Source: Isosphaera sp. (lineage in GTDB: Bacteria > Planctomycetota > Phycisphaerae > Phycisphaerales > UBA1924). Taken from it: a stretch of 64,000 bases of DNA. Where the stretch lies: contig PNJV01000002.1 of assembly GCA_013822085.1 (NCBI GenBank), positions 1-64,000 on the forward strand, given 5' to 3'. Under the pieces are notes generated by a model. That model had not been told where the DNA came from. It worked only from the letters and a program-made list of their open reading frames with translations, and did no database searches. Positions 1 to 11,404 of this stretch are shown piece by piece; the first letter of the stretch is position 1, and every line of letters starts with the position of its first letter. Position numbers and translations under genes: made by a program.

Positions 1-152
1 GGGCGCGGCCGAGGGGTCGGTCGGCCCGGCGCGGGCTGGTTCTCCAGGCCGGAGGGGAGCGGCTGGGCCCGAGCCAGGGCCAAGGGTGACGCGGCGCCCC
101 AAAGGGCGCCCGCCAGCGCCAGGAGCGCGCTGGCCAGGGGGGCTGTGCGCAC
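1..152 (-). CDS. Partial CDS: N-terminus of a probable exported protein, cut by the window edge
   Basis: Read leftward from a GTG at 152-150, the sequence is open to the window edge and gives about 50 residues. They begin with a basic residue, then a long Ala/Leu-rich stretch ending in LALARAQP, then a Pro-rich mature start. This is a textbook Sec signal peptide with a likely signal peptidase I site near ARA-Q. No Shine-Dalgarno stands out before the GTG, and an in-frame ATG at 245-243 is an alternative start that would put about 31 residues before the signal. The gene is divergent from the cobalamin-binding protein gene. Nothing in the visible part shows the function. The call rests on the signal peptide pattern alone. 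Confidence 0.45.
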   Translation of the reverse strand, partial: MRTAPLASALLALAGALWGAASPLALARAQPLPSGLENQPAPGRPTPRPR

Positions 153-512
153 GGGGAGTGCCGGCGTGGCGGCCTGGCGGCGCGCGCCGGACGCGGTCGC
201 GGGGACGTGATCAGGTGCGGGAGCGGCGCGGTGGGTCGGGTGCATGCGGGGTGCTCGCGGCGGGGCTCGGCGTCGCCAACAGCGTCGGGCGCGGGCGGTG
301 CGTTCGGTCGGTCGGTGGGGGTGACGAGTCGGAGGAGAGCGGCTGGGCGCAACGGGCCGCGCCGCTGTGTCGATAAGAAGGTCAAGCGTATCGTGACGGG
401 GCGGGATCCGCACGCGGGCGCGCCCGCTTTTGGGGGCAACGGTCGGGGTCGGCCAGGCCAAGCCCGTGCGGGTCGGAGCGCGGGCGGCGCGGGGTGTGAT
501 CGGAGGCGGTCG
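153..512. other. Intergenic region between divergent genes
   Basis: About 360 bases that separate the leftward exported-protein start from the rightward BtuF-like gene. It is very GC-rich apart from a short AT-richer stretch near 365-395. A GGAGG at 502-506 is the ribosome binding site for the rightward gene. Open frames here have no family features and look like GC-rich read-through. No cobalamin riboswitch-like core was recognised. Confidence 0.4.
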
Positions 513-1580
513 GTGAGGATCGTGTCGCTGGTGCCGTCGGCAACCGAGACGCTGTGCCTGCTGGGGGCCGGCCGGTGGATCGTCGGGCGCAGCCACGAGT
601 GCGACTGGCCCGAGTCGGTGCTCGACCGGCCCGTGCTGACAGCGGCCAGGACAAGGTTCGACACGTCAGCGGGGGTGGATGCACAGGTGCGTGCCGCGCT
701 GGCGGCGGGCGGCGAGGGGGGCCTTCCGGGGGGCAATCATGGCGGTGGGCAGTCGCTCTATCGCCTGGACGAGGCCGGGCTGGTGGGGCTCGGGCCGGAC
801 CTGATCGTGACGCAGGAGCTGTGCGGGGTGTGCTCGGTCGACATCGGGACGGTCCGGCGCGCGGTGGGCCCGAGCGCAGCCGGCAGCGGGGCGGCGCCCG
901 AGGTGGTCTCGCTCAACCCGCAGACGGTCGAGGGGGTGCTCGACGACGTGGTGCTGCTCGGGCGTGCCCTGGATGCGGCGGCCGGGCGCGCCGGCTCGGC
1001 GGCGGCGGCCGTGGACTGGCAAGGGCGGGCTGCGGGCGCGGTGGCGGCGATGCGCGAGCGGCTGGCGCGGGCCGCCGACCACGTCAACGCCTACGAGCAG
1101 GGCCCGGTGGTGGCGTTCCTGGAGTGGACGGACCCGGTGTACGTGGGCGGGCACTGGACGCCGCAGCTGATCGAGCGCGCCGGGGGCGCGCACCCGCTCA
1201 ACCCGACGACGCCGGCGCCCGGGGCGGGGGCGGGGGCGGGGCCGATCGGCCAGAGCATGCGGCGGGCCGGGCCGTCGGTGCGCGTGCCGGCGGCGGCCGT
1301 GGTAGCGGCGCAGCCGGAGCACCTGATCGTGTGCCCGTGCGGCCTGAGCCTGGGCGCGGCGTGGGCGGAGGTCGCGGCGTTGTCGCGTGAGCCGTGGTTC
1401 GCTGGGCTGCCCGCGGCGCGGCGCGGGCGCGTGGCGGTGGTGGACGGCAACATGTACTTCAGCCGGCCCGGGCCGCGGATCGTCGACGCCTTCGAGTGGC
1501 TGGTGGGGTGGCTCCAGGGGCGGCCGGAGCTGGTGCCGGCGGGCTTTGCCTGGAGGGCGTGGGGCGGGGTGGGCGCGTGA
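513..1580 (+). CDS. BtuF-like cobalamin-binding protein
   Basis: A 355-residue protein of the periplasmic-binding-protein type II fold seen in BtuF and iron-siderophore binding proteins. It starts directly with the first beta strand, IVSLVPSATE, followed by GRSHECDWP and later QELCGVCSV, which are hallmark segments of the bacterial cobalamin-binding protein family related to BtuF. GTG at 513 is chosen because GGAGG sits 6 bases upstream and because homologous sequence begins right there. The open frame extends back to 207 but that part is low-complexity. No signal peptide or lipobox precedes the domain, so it may be cytosolic, which is common in this subfamily. No permease or ATPase partner lies nearby. 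Its stop overlaps the next gene by four bases (GTGA), suggesting translational coupling. Confidence 0.8.
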   Translation: MRIVSLVPSATETLCLLGAGRWIVGRSHECDWPESVLDRPVLTAARTRFDTSAGVDAQVRAALAAGGEGGLPGGNHGGGQSLYRLDEAGLVGLGPDLIVTQELCGVCSVDIGTVRRAVGPSAAGSGAAPEVVSLNPQTVEGVLDDVVLLGRALDAAAGRAGSAAAAVDWQGRAAGAVAAMRERLARAADHVNAYEQGPVVAFLEWTDPVYVGGHWTPQLIERAGGAHPLNPTTPAPGAGAGAGPIGQSMRRAGPSVRVPAAAVVAAQPEHLIVCPCGLSLGAAWAEVAALSREPWFAGLPAARRGRVAVVDGNMYFSRPGPRIVDAFEWLVGWLQGRPELVPAGFAWRAWGGVGA

Positions 1581-2083
1581 GCCGGGCTGGCGGCGGCGCA
1601 GCGGCGTCGAGCACGGCGGTGGGGCGGGCGATGGCCGTGCTCGCCGCCGGCGTGCGCGTGCGCGGCGTGGCGGTGGACCACATCGCTGGGGCGCGTTTCG
1701 AGCGGAGCGGCGTGGTCAGGGTCGAGCGCGCCGCGGGCGGGCTGGCCGATTGCCTGATCCTGCGCGAGCGCAGCAGCGTCGCGGGATCGGGCGGTCTGGC
1801 CCGGCCGGCGTGGAACGCCGAGCGGTGGTCGGTGGGCGACGCTGGGACGCTGGAGCTTGCGCACCTGCGGTTCGGCCCGGACAGGCCGGTGGCGCTGGCG
1901 GCCTTTGCGCGGTGGCGCTGGCGGCGTGGCTGGGCCGAGGCGCGCAGCGTCGCTCCCCACGCCTGCGGGCCGGACCGCTACTGGTGCCTGGTGCGCCTGG
2001 GGGCGGGCGCGGTGGAGGTGCGCTGGCGCGTGCTCGGGCCGGCGGCGCGGCAGACGGTCGTCACGCTGTACACGACCGCGTGA
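1577..2083 (+). CDS. Hypothetical protein coupled to the BtuF-like gene
   Basis: A 168-residue product read from a GTG that overlaps the upstream stop as GTGA. It is Arg/Ala/Val-rich with several Trp residues. The C-terminal half (from about residue 115) looks like alternating beta strands, for example DRYWCLVRL followed by VEVRWRVLG. No signal peptide, membrane segment or known motif was recognised. The overlap with the cobalamin-binding protein gene suggests the two are co-transcribed, but no role can be assigned. The longer frame back to 1394 overlaps the upstream gene too far to be the start. Confidence 0.55.
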   Translation: MSRAGGGAAASSTAVGRAMAVLAAGVRVRGVAVDHIAGARFERSGVVRVERAAGGLADCLILRERSSVAGSGGLARPAWNAERWSVGDAGTLELAHLRFGPDRPVALAAFARWRWRRGWAEARSVAPHACGPDRYWCLVRLGAGAVEVRWRVLGPAARQTVVTLYTTA

Positions 2084-2106
2084 GACCGCCGGGGAGCCGC
2101 GCGGGC

Positions 2107-4569
2107 TCACTTGCGGTCGCGGCGTTTGTTGCCCTTGGCCTTGTCGCGCTGCTTGCTGCGCTGGCTGCGGCGCGCCGAGCCGTCCTGGCCCTGCTTGAGG
2201 GTCTCCCAGTCGATGCTGATCCGGCCCCCGCCCAGGGCGACGGGCCCCTCGGGCGTTGCCAGGGCGCTGGCGCCGCGCTTGGGGTAGACCTTGCGGCCCT
2301 TGCCCTTGTCGCGGGCGTTGGGGTCGGTGACGGCCACGTCCATCTTGCGCAGGGCCAGGTCCACCTTGGTGATGGTCACGTGCAGCTGGTCGCCGATGCC
2401 GAACGAGCGGCCCGTGCCGGAGTGGACCAGGCGCCCCGTGCGTTGGTCCAGCCGCCAGGCGCCGGTGGACCGGCCGCCGTCGTCCTGGCGGCCCGAGGGG
2501 AGCTCCGCCGACTTGATCAGGCCCTCGGCCAGGTACTTCTCGAGCTTGACAAAGACGCCGGCGGCGGTGCAGCCGGTGACCATGGCCGGGAAGCTCTCGC
2601 CCACGTGGTCGGCCAGGAGCTGGAGGACCAGGAACGAGCGGAGGCTCTCCTCGGCCGAGGCGGCGTTCTCCTCGGTGCGTGTGCACTCGGCCCCGACCTT
2701 GGCCAGGTCGTGCTCCGGGGGGCAGAGCGGGGACTGGCGCAGGAGCTCGCCGGCTCGGGCGCGTTCGTCGTCGTCGCGCGGCGGGTTCTTGCCGTTGGCG
2801 GTCAGGGCCAGGTAGGCGGCCAGGGCCCTGTGGAGGGTCAGGTCCGGGTACCTGCGGATGGGCGAGGTGAAGTGCGCGTAGGCCTCGGAGGCCAGGGCGA
2901 AGTGCCCGATGAGGGCCGGCGAATACTCGGCGCGCGTGAGGGTGCGGAGGACCGCAAAGTGCACCGCCGGGGCGGCGGCGGTGCCGCGCGTGGCGTCCAG
3001 GAGGCTCTGGAGCTCCTGGCGCGTGGGGCGCTTGGGGATGCTAAAGCCGGCGACCTTGGCGGTGTTGCGCAGGTCGTCGACGTCGCCGGGCGTCGGCTCG
3101 GGGTGGACGCGGCGCAGGACCGGGACCCGGACGCGCTCGAAGAGCCGCGCCAGGACCTCGTTGGCCTCGACCATGAACATCTCGATGAGCGTGTGGGTGA
3201 AGGCGTCGTCCTCCTTCTCGGCGTCGATCACGCGGCCCTGATCGTCGTAGATCAGGACCACGTCGGGCAGCTCCAGGTGGATCATGCCGGCGCGGCGGCG
3301 GCGCTCGCGGATGGCGCGGGCGCACAGGTCCATCTCCCGGAGGGTGGCGATGAGCTGCGGCGTGTAGTTCGGCTCGGTCTTGGCGTGGCGGCGGGCCTCG
3401 GCCTGGTCCCCGTCGATCAGCGCCTGGGCCTCCAGGTACGTCAGCCGCTTGGCCGACTGGATCAGCACCTGGGCCACGCCCGAGCGCAGCAGCTCGCCCC
3501 GGCGGTTGTAGTGCATGAAGGCCGACTTGCAGAACCGCGGCACGCCCTCCTGGAGCGAGCAGATGCCGTTGGAGAGCACCTCCGGGAGCATCGGGATGAC
3601 GTGGCGCGGCAGGTAGACGGAGTTGCCCCGGGCGCGGGCCTCCTCGTCCAGCGGCGAGCCCGGCGGGATCCAGTGGGCCACGTCGGCGATGTGCACGCCC
3701 AGCTCCCAGCCGTCGGGCGTGCGCGTGATGTGGATGGCGTCGTCGTAGTCCTTGGCGTCGGGCGGGTCGATGGTGATGATGAACTGCCCGCGGAGGTCGT
3801 CGCGGTCGCTAAAGCCGTCGGACTCGAGCTGGGCCAGCTGGCGGTCGAAGTGCTCGGCGCAGCGCCGGGCCTGGGCCGAGACGCGCTCGTCGAACTCGCC
3901 CGGGAGGTTGTACGCGGCGATCACCGCCTGGGTCTCGACGCTGGGCAGGCCGGCCTCGCCCAGGACCTCGGTGATGACCCCCTCGGCCAGCGTCGAGCCC
4001 TCCGGGTAGTGGAGGATCTCGATGACGACCTTGTCGCCGGGCTTGGCGTTGCGGCTGGCCGCGTCGCGCACGACCACCGGCTGGGTGAGCTCGCGGCCGT
4101 CCGGGTAGACGACCCACGACGAGCCCTGGCGCGTCAGCTCGCCCGTGAAGCGCGAGCGCTTGCGGGTGATCACTTCGATGATCTTGCCGGCCAGTTCCGT
4201 CTTGCCCGAGCGGGCCTGCCGCTGCACCTTGACCTTGACGGTGTCGCCCGAGAGCGCGTCGCCCATGGCCGGGGGCGGGATGAACACGTCCCCCTCGGCG
4301 ACCGGCGTCTGGGGGACCACAAAGCCGAAGCCGCGCTGGTTCTTGCGCAGGACGCCGACGATCGTCTCCCCGGCCTGCGGCAGCGTGACCTTGCCCTGGG
4401 CGTCTACCACCAACCGGTTGGCCTTGGCCAGCGCGTCGACGGCGTGGGCGAACAGGGCCGTCTCGTCGGGGGCCACGCCCAGGTCGTGGGCCAGCGTCGG
4501 GATATCCGCCGGGGAGTAGGAGTCGTGCTGGAGATGGTCGATGAGTCGGCGGGAGTAGCGGTCGGGCAT
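2107..4569 (-). CDS. rnr: Ribonuclease R (RNB-family 3'-5' exoribonuclease)
   Basis: An 820-residue RNase II/R family enzyme that degrades structured RNA processively from the 3' end, acting in mRNA decay and rRNA/tmRNA quality control. The order seen is an N-terminal winged-helix region (MPDRYSRRLIDHL), cold-shock-type OB segments, and the RNB catalytic domain with the metal-binding signature IDPPDAKDYDDA near residue 265, which holds the conserved Asp residues. After that come FTSPIRRYPDL typical of the family, an S1 domain and a Lys/Arg-rich tail. Length matches E. coli RNase R (about 813). It is divergent from ftsK, with 143 bases between the starts. No clear Shine-Dalgarno precedes the ATG. 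Confidence 0.95.
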   Translation of the reverse strand: MPDRYSRRLIDHLQHDSYSPADIPTLAHDLGVAPDETALFAHAVDALAKANRLVVDAQGKVTLPQAGETIVGVLRKNQRGFGFVVPQTPVAEGDVFIPPPAMGDALSGDTVKVKVQRQARSGKTELAGKIIEVITRKRSRFTGELTRQGSSWVVYPDGRELTQPVVVRDAASRNAKPGDKVVIEILHYPEGSTLAEGVITEVLGEAGLPSVETQAVIAAYNLPGEFDERVSAQARRCAEHFDRQLAQLESDGFSDRDDLRGQFIITIDPPDAKDYDDAIHITRTPDGWELGVHIADVAHWIPPGSPLDEEARARGNSVYLPRHVIPMLPEVLSNGICSLQEGVPRFCKSAFMHYNRRGELLRSGVAQVLIQSAKRLTYLEAQALIDGDQAEARRHAKTEPNYTPQLIATLREMDLCARAIRERRRRAGMIHLELPDVVLIYDDQGRVIDAEKEDDAFTHTLIEMFMVEANEVLARLFERVRVPVLRRVHPEPTPGDVDDLRNTAKVAGFSIPKRPTRQELQSLLDATRGTAAAPAVHFAVLRTLTRAEYSPALIGHFALASEAYAHFTSPIRRYPDLTLHRALAAYLALTANGKNPPRDDDERARAGELLRQSPLCPPEHDLAKVGAECTRTEENAASAEESLRSFLVLQLLADHVGESFPAMVTGCTAAGVFVKLEKYLAEGLIKSAELPSGRQDDGGRSTGAWRLDQRTGRLVHSGTGRSFGIGDQLHVTITKVDLALRKMDVAVTDPNARDKGKGRKVYPKRGASALATPEGPVALGGGRISIDWETLKQGQDGSARRSQRSKQRDKAKGNKRRDRK

Positions 4570-4712
4570 GGCAGAGCGTAGCGGCGGGGCGGGCGGGACC
4601 GGCTGGGCCGGGCGTGGGCGCGGCGCGCGGTGTTCGGTCGATGGTTTGGTCCGGCGATGCCCGGGCGGGAATCTGTGCCCGTCGGGGTTGGTCGGCCGAT
4701 AGGGTGTGATCT

Positions 4713-7520
4713 ATGGCCAGGGCGATCGGCAGCGGCCGGGTGCGAACGGAGAGGGTCCTTCGGCGGGCGGCCAGCGCGGGGCTGGACGCCGACGGCGTGG
4801 CGCGGTCGGTGCTGTGGGTCATGCAGCTGGCCGGGTGCGTGTTTGTGGCGGCGGCGTTGTGGTCGTTCTCGATCGACGACTGGCCCAGCGGCTCGGTCTG
4901 GCCGCACGCGCCCGGCACGCGGAACTGGTGCGGGCGGGCCGGGGCGTGGGTGGCTTACCGCATGCTGCACGCGCTGGACTACGGCGCCTGGGCGCTCGCT
5001 GGGCTCTGGGCGCTGCACGTGGTGGTGACGGGCTTCGTCTCGCGGGTGGGCCAGACGGTGGCCCGCGCGCTGGGCGCGGCGTTGATGGCCGCGTCGGTGG
5101 CGGGGCTCCAGCGGCTGCTCGGCGAAGGCAGCGGGGCGATCCCGGACCTGAGCGGGGGCGTGATCGGCTCGGTGGCGCACGCGGAGCTGACCGGGCGGTT
5201 CGGGGGCCTGGGTGCGTTCCTGATCCTGGGCGTGGCGCTGCTGGTTGGGGCGGTGGTGACGCTCGACGCGTGGGTGTTCATCGTGCCCGCGTGGGCCTGG
5301 GGGCGCCTCAGGGCGGCGGCCCCGCCGGTGGCCAGCGCCACCGCGACGGCCGCGACCAAGACCGCTGGGGCATGGGCGCGGTGGATCCAGTGGGCCCGGG
5401 CCCGCCTGGCCCGCCCCTCCAAGGCGCAGTCTGCCGCGGCAACGCACAAGAAGAAGCGACGCGCGGCCCAGCAGCAACCGGCCGCCCCAGCCGCCATCGA
5501 TGAGAACGCCGGGGGCCTTGGCGGGACCGAGGCATTCGATCCGGACCAGAGCCTCGCCCAGCCGGAGGCGCCGGCCGCTGCGCAGCCGGCCGAGGCACCG
5601 CGGGCGGCGCCCGCGCCGGAGATCAAGCCGGCGGCGCAGGCCCTGACGCCCGAGCAGCTGCGCGCCAAGATCTCCAAGCTCCCGCTGCGGTTTGCCGCCT
5701 CGGGCAAGAAGGCCGCCACCGAAGAGGACCTGCGCGACGTGCAGAACCAGACCGACCTGGAGGGCTACCGCTTCCCCGGCGTGGACCTGCTCGAGGAGCC
5801 CGAGCCGGGCTACGGCGTCAAGCTCGAGGCGTTCGTGCGGGACCAGGCCTCGGCCCTGGAGCGGGCCCTGCGCGAGTACCGCATCGACGGCGAGGTGGTG
5901 GGGATCGACTCGGGCCCGGTGATCACGTTCTACGAGATCCGGCTGGCGGCGGGCACCAAGGTCGCGGCGCTCCAGAGCGTGGCCAGCGACCTGGCGCGGT
6001 CGCTGCGCGCGGTGAACATCCGCATCGTGCCCAACACGGCCGGGCGCGACACGGTGGGCATCGAGGTGCCCAACCCGCACAAGGAGAAGGTGCGGCTCAA
6101 GGAGCTGATGGGCAAGAGCGAGGTCTACGGCGGCATGAGCCTGCCGATGTTCCTGGGCAAGGACGCGGCGGGCAACCCGCTCATCGCCGACCTGAGCAAG
6201 ATGCCGCACATGCTCATCGCCGGCACGACCGGCTCGGGCAAGTCCGTGTGCATGGGCTCGATCCTGATGAGCTTCCTGTACACCAAGAAGCCCAACGAGC
6301 TCAAGCTGGTCCTGGTCGATCCCAAGATGGTCGAGCTGAGCCAGTTCAAGGACGTCCCGCACCTGATGTGCCCCGTGGTGACCGAGATGGGCAAGGCGGC
6401 GGCGATCCTGGAGTGGGCCGTGCGCAAGATGGACGAGCGCTACGAGCTGCTCATGGAGGCCGGGTGCCGGGACATCGGGGCGTACAACGCCCTGAGCTGG
6501 GAGGAGCTGCGCGAGCGCTTCGCCCCCGCCGACGAGGCCGAAGAGGCGCGGATCCCCAAGAAGCTGCCCTTCATCGTCTTCGTGATCGACGAGCTGGCCG
6601 ACCTGATGATGACCAACAAGGAGGTCGAGGGCTCGATCGTGCGCATCGCCCAGAAGGCCCGCGCCGTGGGCATCCACCTGATCGTGGCCACGCAGCGGCC
6701 GCAGGCCAACGTCGTCACCGGGCTGATCAAGGCCAACATGCCCTCGCGCGTCTGCTTCAAGGTCGCCTCGGGCATGGACTCGCGCATCGTCATGGACCAG
6801 AAGGGCGGCGAGCTGCTCCTGGGCCAGGGCGACATGCTCTTCCTCTCGCCGCGGTCGAGCGAGCTGGCGCGGGCCCAGGGCACGCTCGTCGACGACAAGG
6901 AGATCCGCAAGGTCGTCAAGTTCCTCAGGGAGGTCGCCGAGCCGACCTTCGAGCGCTCGCTGATGCAGATCCGCACCGGCTCGGCCGCCGCCGGCGGGCT
7001 CGAGGGCGACGAGAGCCCCGAGGGAACCATCGATCACGACGGCCTCACCGCCGCCCAGGCCGACCCGCTCTTTGACAAGGCCGTGGACATCGCCCTGGAG
7101 ACCAAGATCGGCTCGGTCTCGATGCTCCAGCGGCGGCTGGCCATCGGCTACACGCGGGCCTCGCGGCTGATCGACGCCATGGGCAAGGCCGGCATCCTGG
7201 GCGATCACAAGGGCACCGTCGCCCGCGAGGTCCTGATCTCGCCCGACGTGTGGGAGCAGATGAAGGCCCAGGCCGCCGCCGACGCCTCGGGCTCGGCAGG
7301 CCAGGAGGACGGCCTCTTTGCCGGCCCCAGCCCCGACAATCAGCCCCAGCCCAGCGAGCCGCCCGCCGACGAGGCCCCCGACGGCCTAGGCAGCGATGAC
7401 CACGAGCCGGGCTCTCCTGACGAGAGCGACGAGAGCGACGAGAACGACGAGAACGCCGATGCCGACGCCGAGGCGCCGCCCTTCGAGACCGACGAGCCCG
7501 TCCGCTCCCCGCGCCGCTGA
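4713..7520 (+). CDS. ftsK: DNA translocase FtsK/SpoIIIE
   Basis: A 935-residue septal DNA pump that segregates chromosome termini at division. The N-terminus has several membrane segments (around residues 34-53, 80-108, 116-133 and 167-192). A Lys/Ala/Pro-rich linker follows (about 200-300). The motor has Walker A GTTGSGKS at 504-511 and a Walker B-like FVIDELADLMM. The C-terminal gamma winged-helix domain (about 785-840, SMLQRRLAIGYTRASRL) normally reads KOPS sites. An acidic Asp/Glu/Ser tail follows. It ends directly against the convergent ABC-F gene: the two stop codons abut as TGATCA with no base between and no terminator in between. Confidence 0.95.
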   Translation: MARAIGSGRVRTERVLRRAASAGLDADGVARSVLWVMQLAGCVFVAAALWSFSIDDWPSGSVWPHAPGTRNWCGRAGAWVAYRMLHALDYGAWALAGLWALHVVVTGFVSRVGQTVARALGAALMAASVAGLQRLLGEGSGAIPDLSGGVIGSVAHAELTGRFGGLGAFLILGVALLVGAVVTLDAWVFIVPAWAWGRLRAAAPPVASATATAATKTAGAWARWIQWARARLARPSKAQSAAATHKKKRRAAQQQPAAPAAIDENAGGLGGTEAFDPDQSLAQPEAPAAAQPAEAPRAAPAPEIKPAAQALTPEQLRAKISKLPLRFAASGKKAATEEDLRDVQNQTDLEGYRFPGVDLLEEPEPGYGVKLEAFVRDQASALERALREYRIDGEVVGIDSGPVITFYEIRLAAGTKVAALQSVASDLARSLRAVNIRIVPNTAGRDTVGIEVPNPHKEKVRLKELMGKSEVYGGMSLPMFLGKDAAGNPLIADLSKMPHMLIAGTTGSGKSVCMGSILMSFLYTKKPNELKLVLVDPKMVELSQFKDVPHLMCPVVTEMGKAAAILEWAVRKMDERYELLMEAGCRDIGAYNALSWEELRERFAPADEAEEARIPKKLPFIVFVIDELADLMMTNKEVEGSIVRIAQKARAVGIHLIVATQRPQANVVTGLIKANMPSRVCFKVASGMDSRIVMDQKGGELLLGQGDMLFLSPRSSELARAQGTLVDDKEIRKVVKFLREVAEPTFERSLMQIRTGSAAAGGLEGDESPEGTIDHDGLTAAQADPLFDKAVDIALETKIGSVSMLQRRLAIGYTRASRLIDAMGKAGILGDHKGTVAREVLISPDVWEQMKAQAAADASGSAGQEDGLFAGPSPDNQPQPSEPPADEAPDGLGSDDHEPGSPDESDESDENDENADADAEAPPFETDEPVRSPRR

Positions 7521-9632
<2,112 letters not shown>

Positions 9633-9714
9633 GGCGGGGCCACCGCCGGCCGGTCGGCGGCGGGGAGAGAATCAATAGGGGCTCTCGGGGCCGGGCGTCG
9701 GCCCCAGGGCCGGA

Positions 9715-10161
9715 TCAGCGGGGCGCGGCCGGATCAGCGGGCGGCTCGGCGGGCGCCGCTTCAAGAGCGGGCATCGGCGCAGCGGCGTCCGGTGCCCGCG
9801 CAGCGGGGTCACGCCGGCCCGACATGGCCACGGCCACGCCGGCGAGGATCAGCCCGAAGGCGACGTAGTCCTGCACCCGCGGGCGCTCCTTGAGCACGAA
9901 GATCGCAAAGCACGTAAAGACCGTCAGCGTGATCGCCTCCTGGAGAACCTTGAGCTGGGAGGCGCTCAGCGGCCCGCCGTGATCGACGTGCCCGATCCGG
10001 TTGGCGGGCACCTGGAGGATGTACTCGGGCAGGGCGATGAGCCAGGAGATCACGATCGCCGTCGGGATCGTCCACCCGGTCTTCTTGAGGTGGCCGTACC
10101 AGGCCCAGGTCATGAAGCAGTTGGAGCCGATGAGCAGGGCCGTGGTCAGGGCGATGCGCAT
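9715..10161 (-). CDS. DMT-family small membrane protein (DUF486)
   Basis: A 148-residue protein with about four hydrophobic helices. Its first 115 residues match the DUF486 pattern closely: SNCFMTWAWYGHLK near the start, LPEYILQVPANRIG in the middle, and QLKVLQEAITLTVF followed by a last helix. The family belongs to the drug/metabolite transporter clan; its substrate is unknown. The C-terminal 30 residues are an Ala/Pro-rich soluble tail that is not typical. It lies between hpnH and the ABC-F gene, all leftward, with 106 bases to hpnH. Confidence 0.85.
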   Translation of the reverse strand: MRIALTTALLIGSNCFMTWAWYGHLKKTGWTIPTAIVISWLIALPEYILQVPANRIGHVDHGGPLSASQLKVLQEAITLTVFTCFAIFVLKERPRVQDYVAFGLILAGVAVAMSGRRDPAARAPDAAAPMPALEAAPAEPPADPAAPR

Positions 10162-10211
10162 GGGCGTTGGTTCCTGTCAGCGGTGCGCCGGGCCGGGCTG
10201 GTGGAGCGTGG

Positions 10212-10261
10212 GCAGCGGGGGCCGGCAGGAGCGGTCGAGCAGCGGGGGCCGGCAGGAGCGG
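10212..10261. repeat. 23-bp direct repeat in the hpnH/DUF486 spacer
   Basis: Two identical 23-base copies at 10212-10234 and 10239-10261, four bases apart, made of GCAGCGGGGGCC followed by GGCAGGAGCGG. They lie immediately after the hpnH stop codon and upstream of the DUF486 start. No hairpin is formed by the pair. This could be a slipped duplication or a short protein-binding repeat. Confidence 0.75.
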
Positions 10262-10267
10262 CCCGCC

Positions 10268-11404
10268 TCAGGCGGCGACCTCTTCCCGGTCAGACTTCCG
10301 CGCCGTGATCCCCAGCTGCACCAGCGGGCCGTGCGGCTTCTTGGACTCCTCGCTCAGCCGCTGGGCGGCCTTGGCGTCGGCGTAGCCGCCCGAGAGCAGC
10401 GCCCGGATGTTGGCCCAGATCCCGCCGATGCCCGAGAACGTGTGGTGCACCGCGCTGGCCTCGTAGCCGCTGTGCACCATGCACTGCTGGCAGGCCTTGT
10501 TGCCGCTGGCCCGGCCGTAGTTGGCCCATTGCGTGCTCTGGATCAGCTCCTGGTACGTGTCGGCGTAGCCGTCCTGGAGCAGGTAGCACGGCCTTTGCCA
10601 CCCGAAGATGTTGTACGTCGGCATGCCCCACGGCGTGCACTCGTACTCGCGCTTGCCCATGAGGAACTCGAGGAAGAGCGGGCTCATGTTGAAGCGCCAG
10701 CCGCGCTTGCGGTTGCTCAGGATCATGCTGAAGAGGTCGTTGGTCTTGCGGCGTTCGCTCAGGAAGCTCTTCTGGTCGGGCGCCTTGGGGTAGGCGTACC
10801 CCGGCGAGACCATCATGCCCTCCACGCCCAGGGCCATCATCTCGTCGAAGAACGCGCGCACCGCGCTCGGGTCGGCCCCGTCGAAGAGCGTCGTGTTGGT
10901 CGTCACACGGAACCCCATGCCCACCGCAAGGCGGATGGCCTCGACGGCGGTCTGGTAGGTCCCCTCTCGGCAGACAGCAAAGTCGTGGTGCTCCTCCTGG
11001 CCGTCCATGTGCACGCTGAAGCTCAGGAACTTGCTGGGCTTGAAGATGCCCTCCTCCAGCCGCTGCTTGAGCAGCAGCGCGTTGGTGCACACGTACACGT
11101 ACTTCTTGCGGGCCACCAGGCCCTCGACGATCTCCTTGATCTGCGGGTGGAGCAGCGGCTCACCGCCGGGGATGGCCACCACCGGCGCCCGGCAGTCCTC
11201 GGCGGCCTTCCAGCACTGCTCCGGCGTGAGCTGCCGCTTGAGGATGTGCGGCGGGTACTGGATCTTGCCGCAGCCGGCGCAGGCGAGGTTGCACCGGAAG
11301 AGCGGCTCGAGCATCAGCGTCAGGGCGTAGTGCTTGTTGCCGCGCAGCCGCTGGCCGACGACATATGAGGCGACGGTCCACATCTGGGAGATCGGGACTG
11401 GCAT
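10268..11404 (-). CDS. hpnH: HpnH, adenosyl hopene transferase (radical SAM)
   Basis: A 378-residue radical SAM enzyme that joins the 5'-deoxyadenosyl radical to diploptene, the first step in making extended (C35) hopanoids. The cluster motif CNLACAGC places Cys38, Cys42 and Cys45, and the whole segment MLEPLFRCNLACAGCGK is diagnostic for HpnH. GGEPLLHP follows, as in the family. ATG at 11404 is chosen because the family sequence (PVPISQMW) begins there; the open frame itself runs much further back over the divergent gene. No Shine-Dalgarno is visible. No other hopanoid gene (shc, hpnG) is in the window. It is divergent from mqnC. Confidence 0.93.
   Translation of the reverse strand: MPVPISQMWTVASYVVGQRLRGNKHYALTLMLEPLFRCNLACAGCGKIQYPPHILKRQLTPEQCWKAAEDCRAPVVAIPGGEPLLHPQIKEIVEGLVARKKYVYVCTNALLLKQRLEEGIFKPSKFLSFSVHMDGQEEHHDFAVCREGTYQTAVEAIRLAVGMGFRVTTNTTLFDGADPSAVRAFFDEMMALGVEGMMVSPGYAYPKAPDQKSFLSERRKTNDLFSMILSNRKRGWRFNMSPLFLEFLMGKREYECTPWGMPTYNIFGWQRPCYLLQDGYADTYQELIQSTQWANYGRASGNKACQQCMVHSGYEASAVHHTFSGIGGIWANIRALLSGGYADAKAAQRLSEESKKPHGPLVQLGITARKSDREEVAA

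Noticed and set aside
300-512. Cobalamin riboswitch before the BtuF-like gene
   Set aside because: No B12-box-like sequence was seen.
1387-4581. A 1064-codon plus-strand open frame opposite rnr, and many similar long frames on antisense strands
   Set aside because: High GC keeps antisense frames open. The products are Arg/Gly/Val-rich repeats with no family features, while the opposite strand encodes a clear enzyme.
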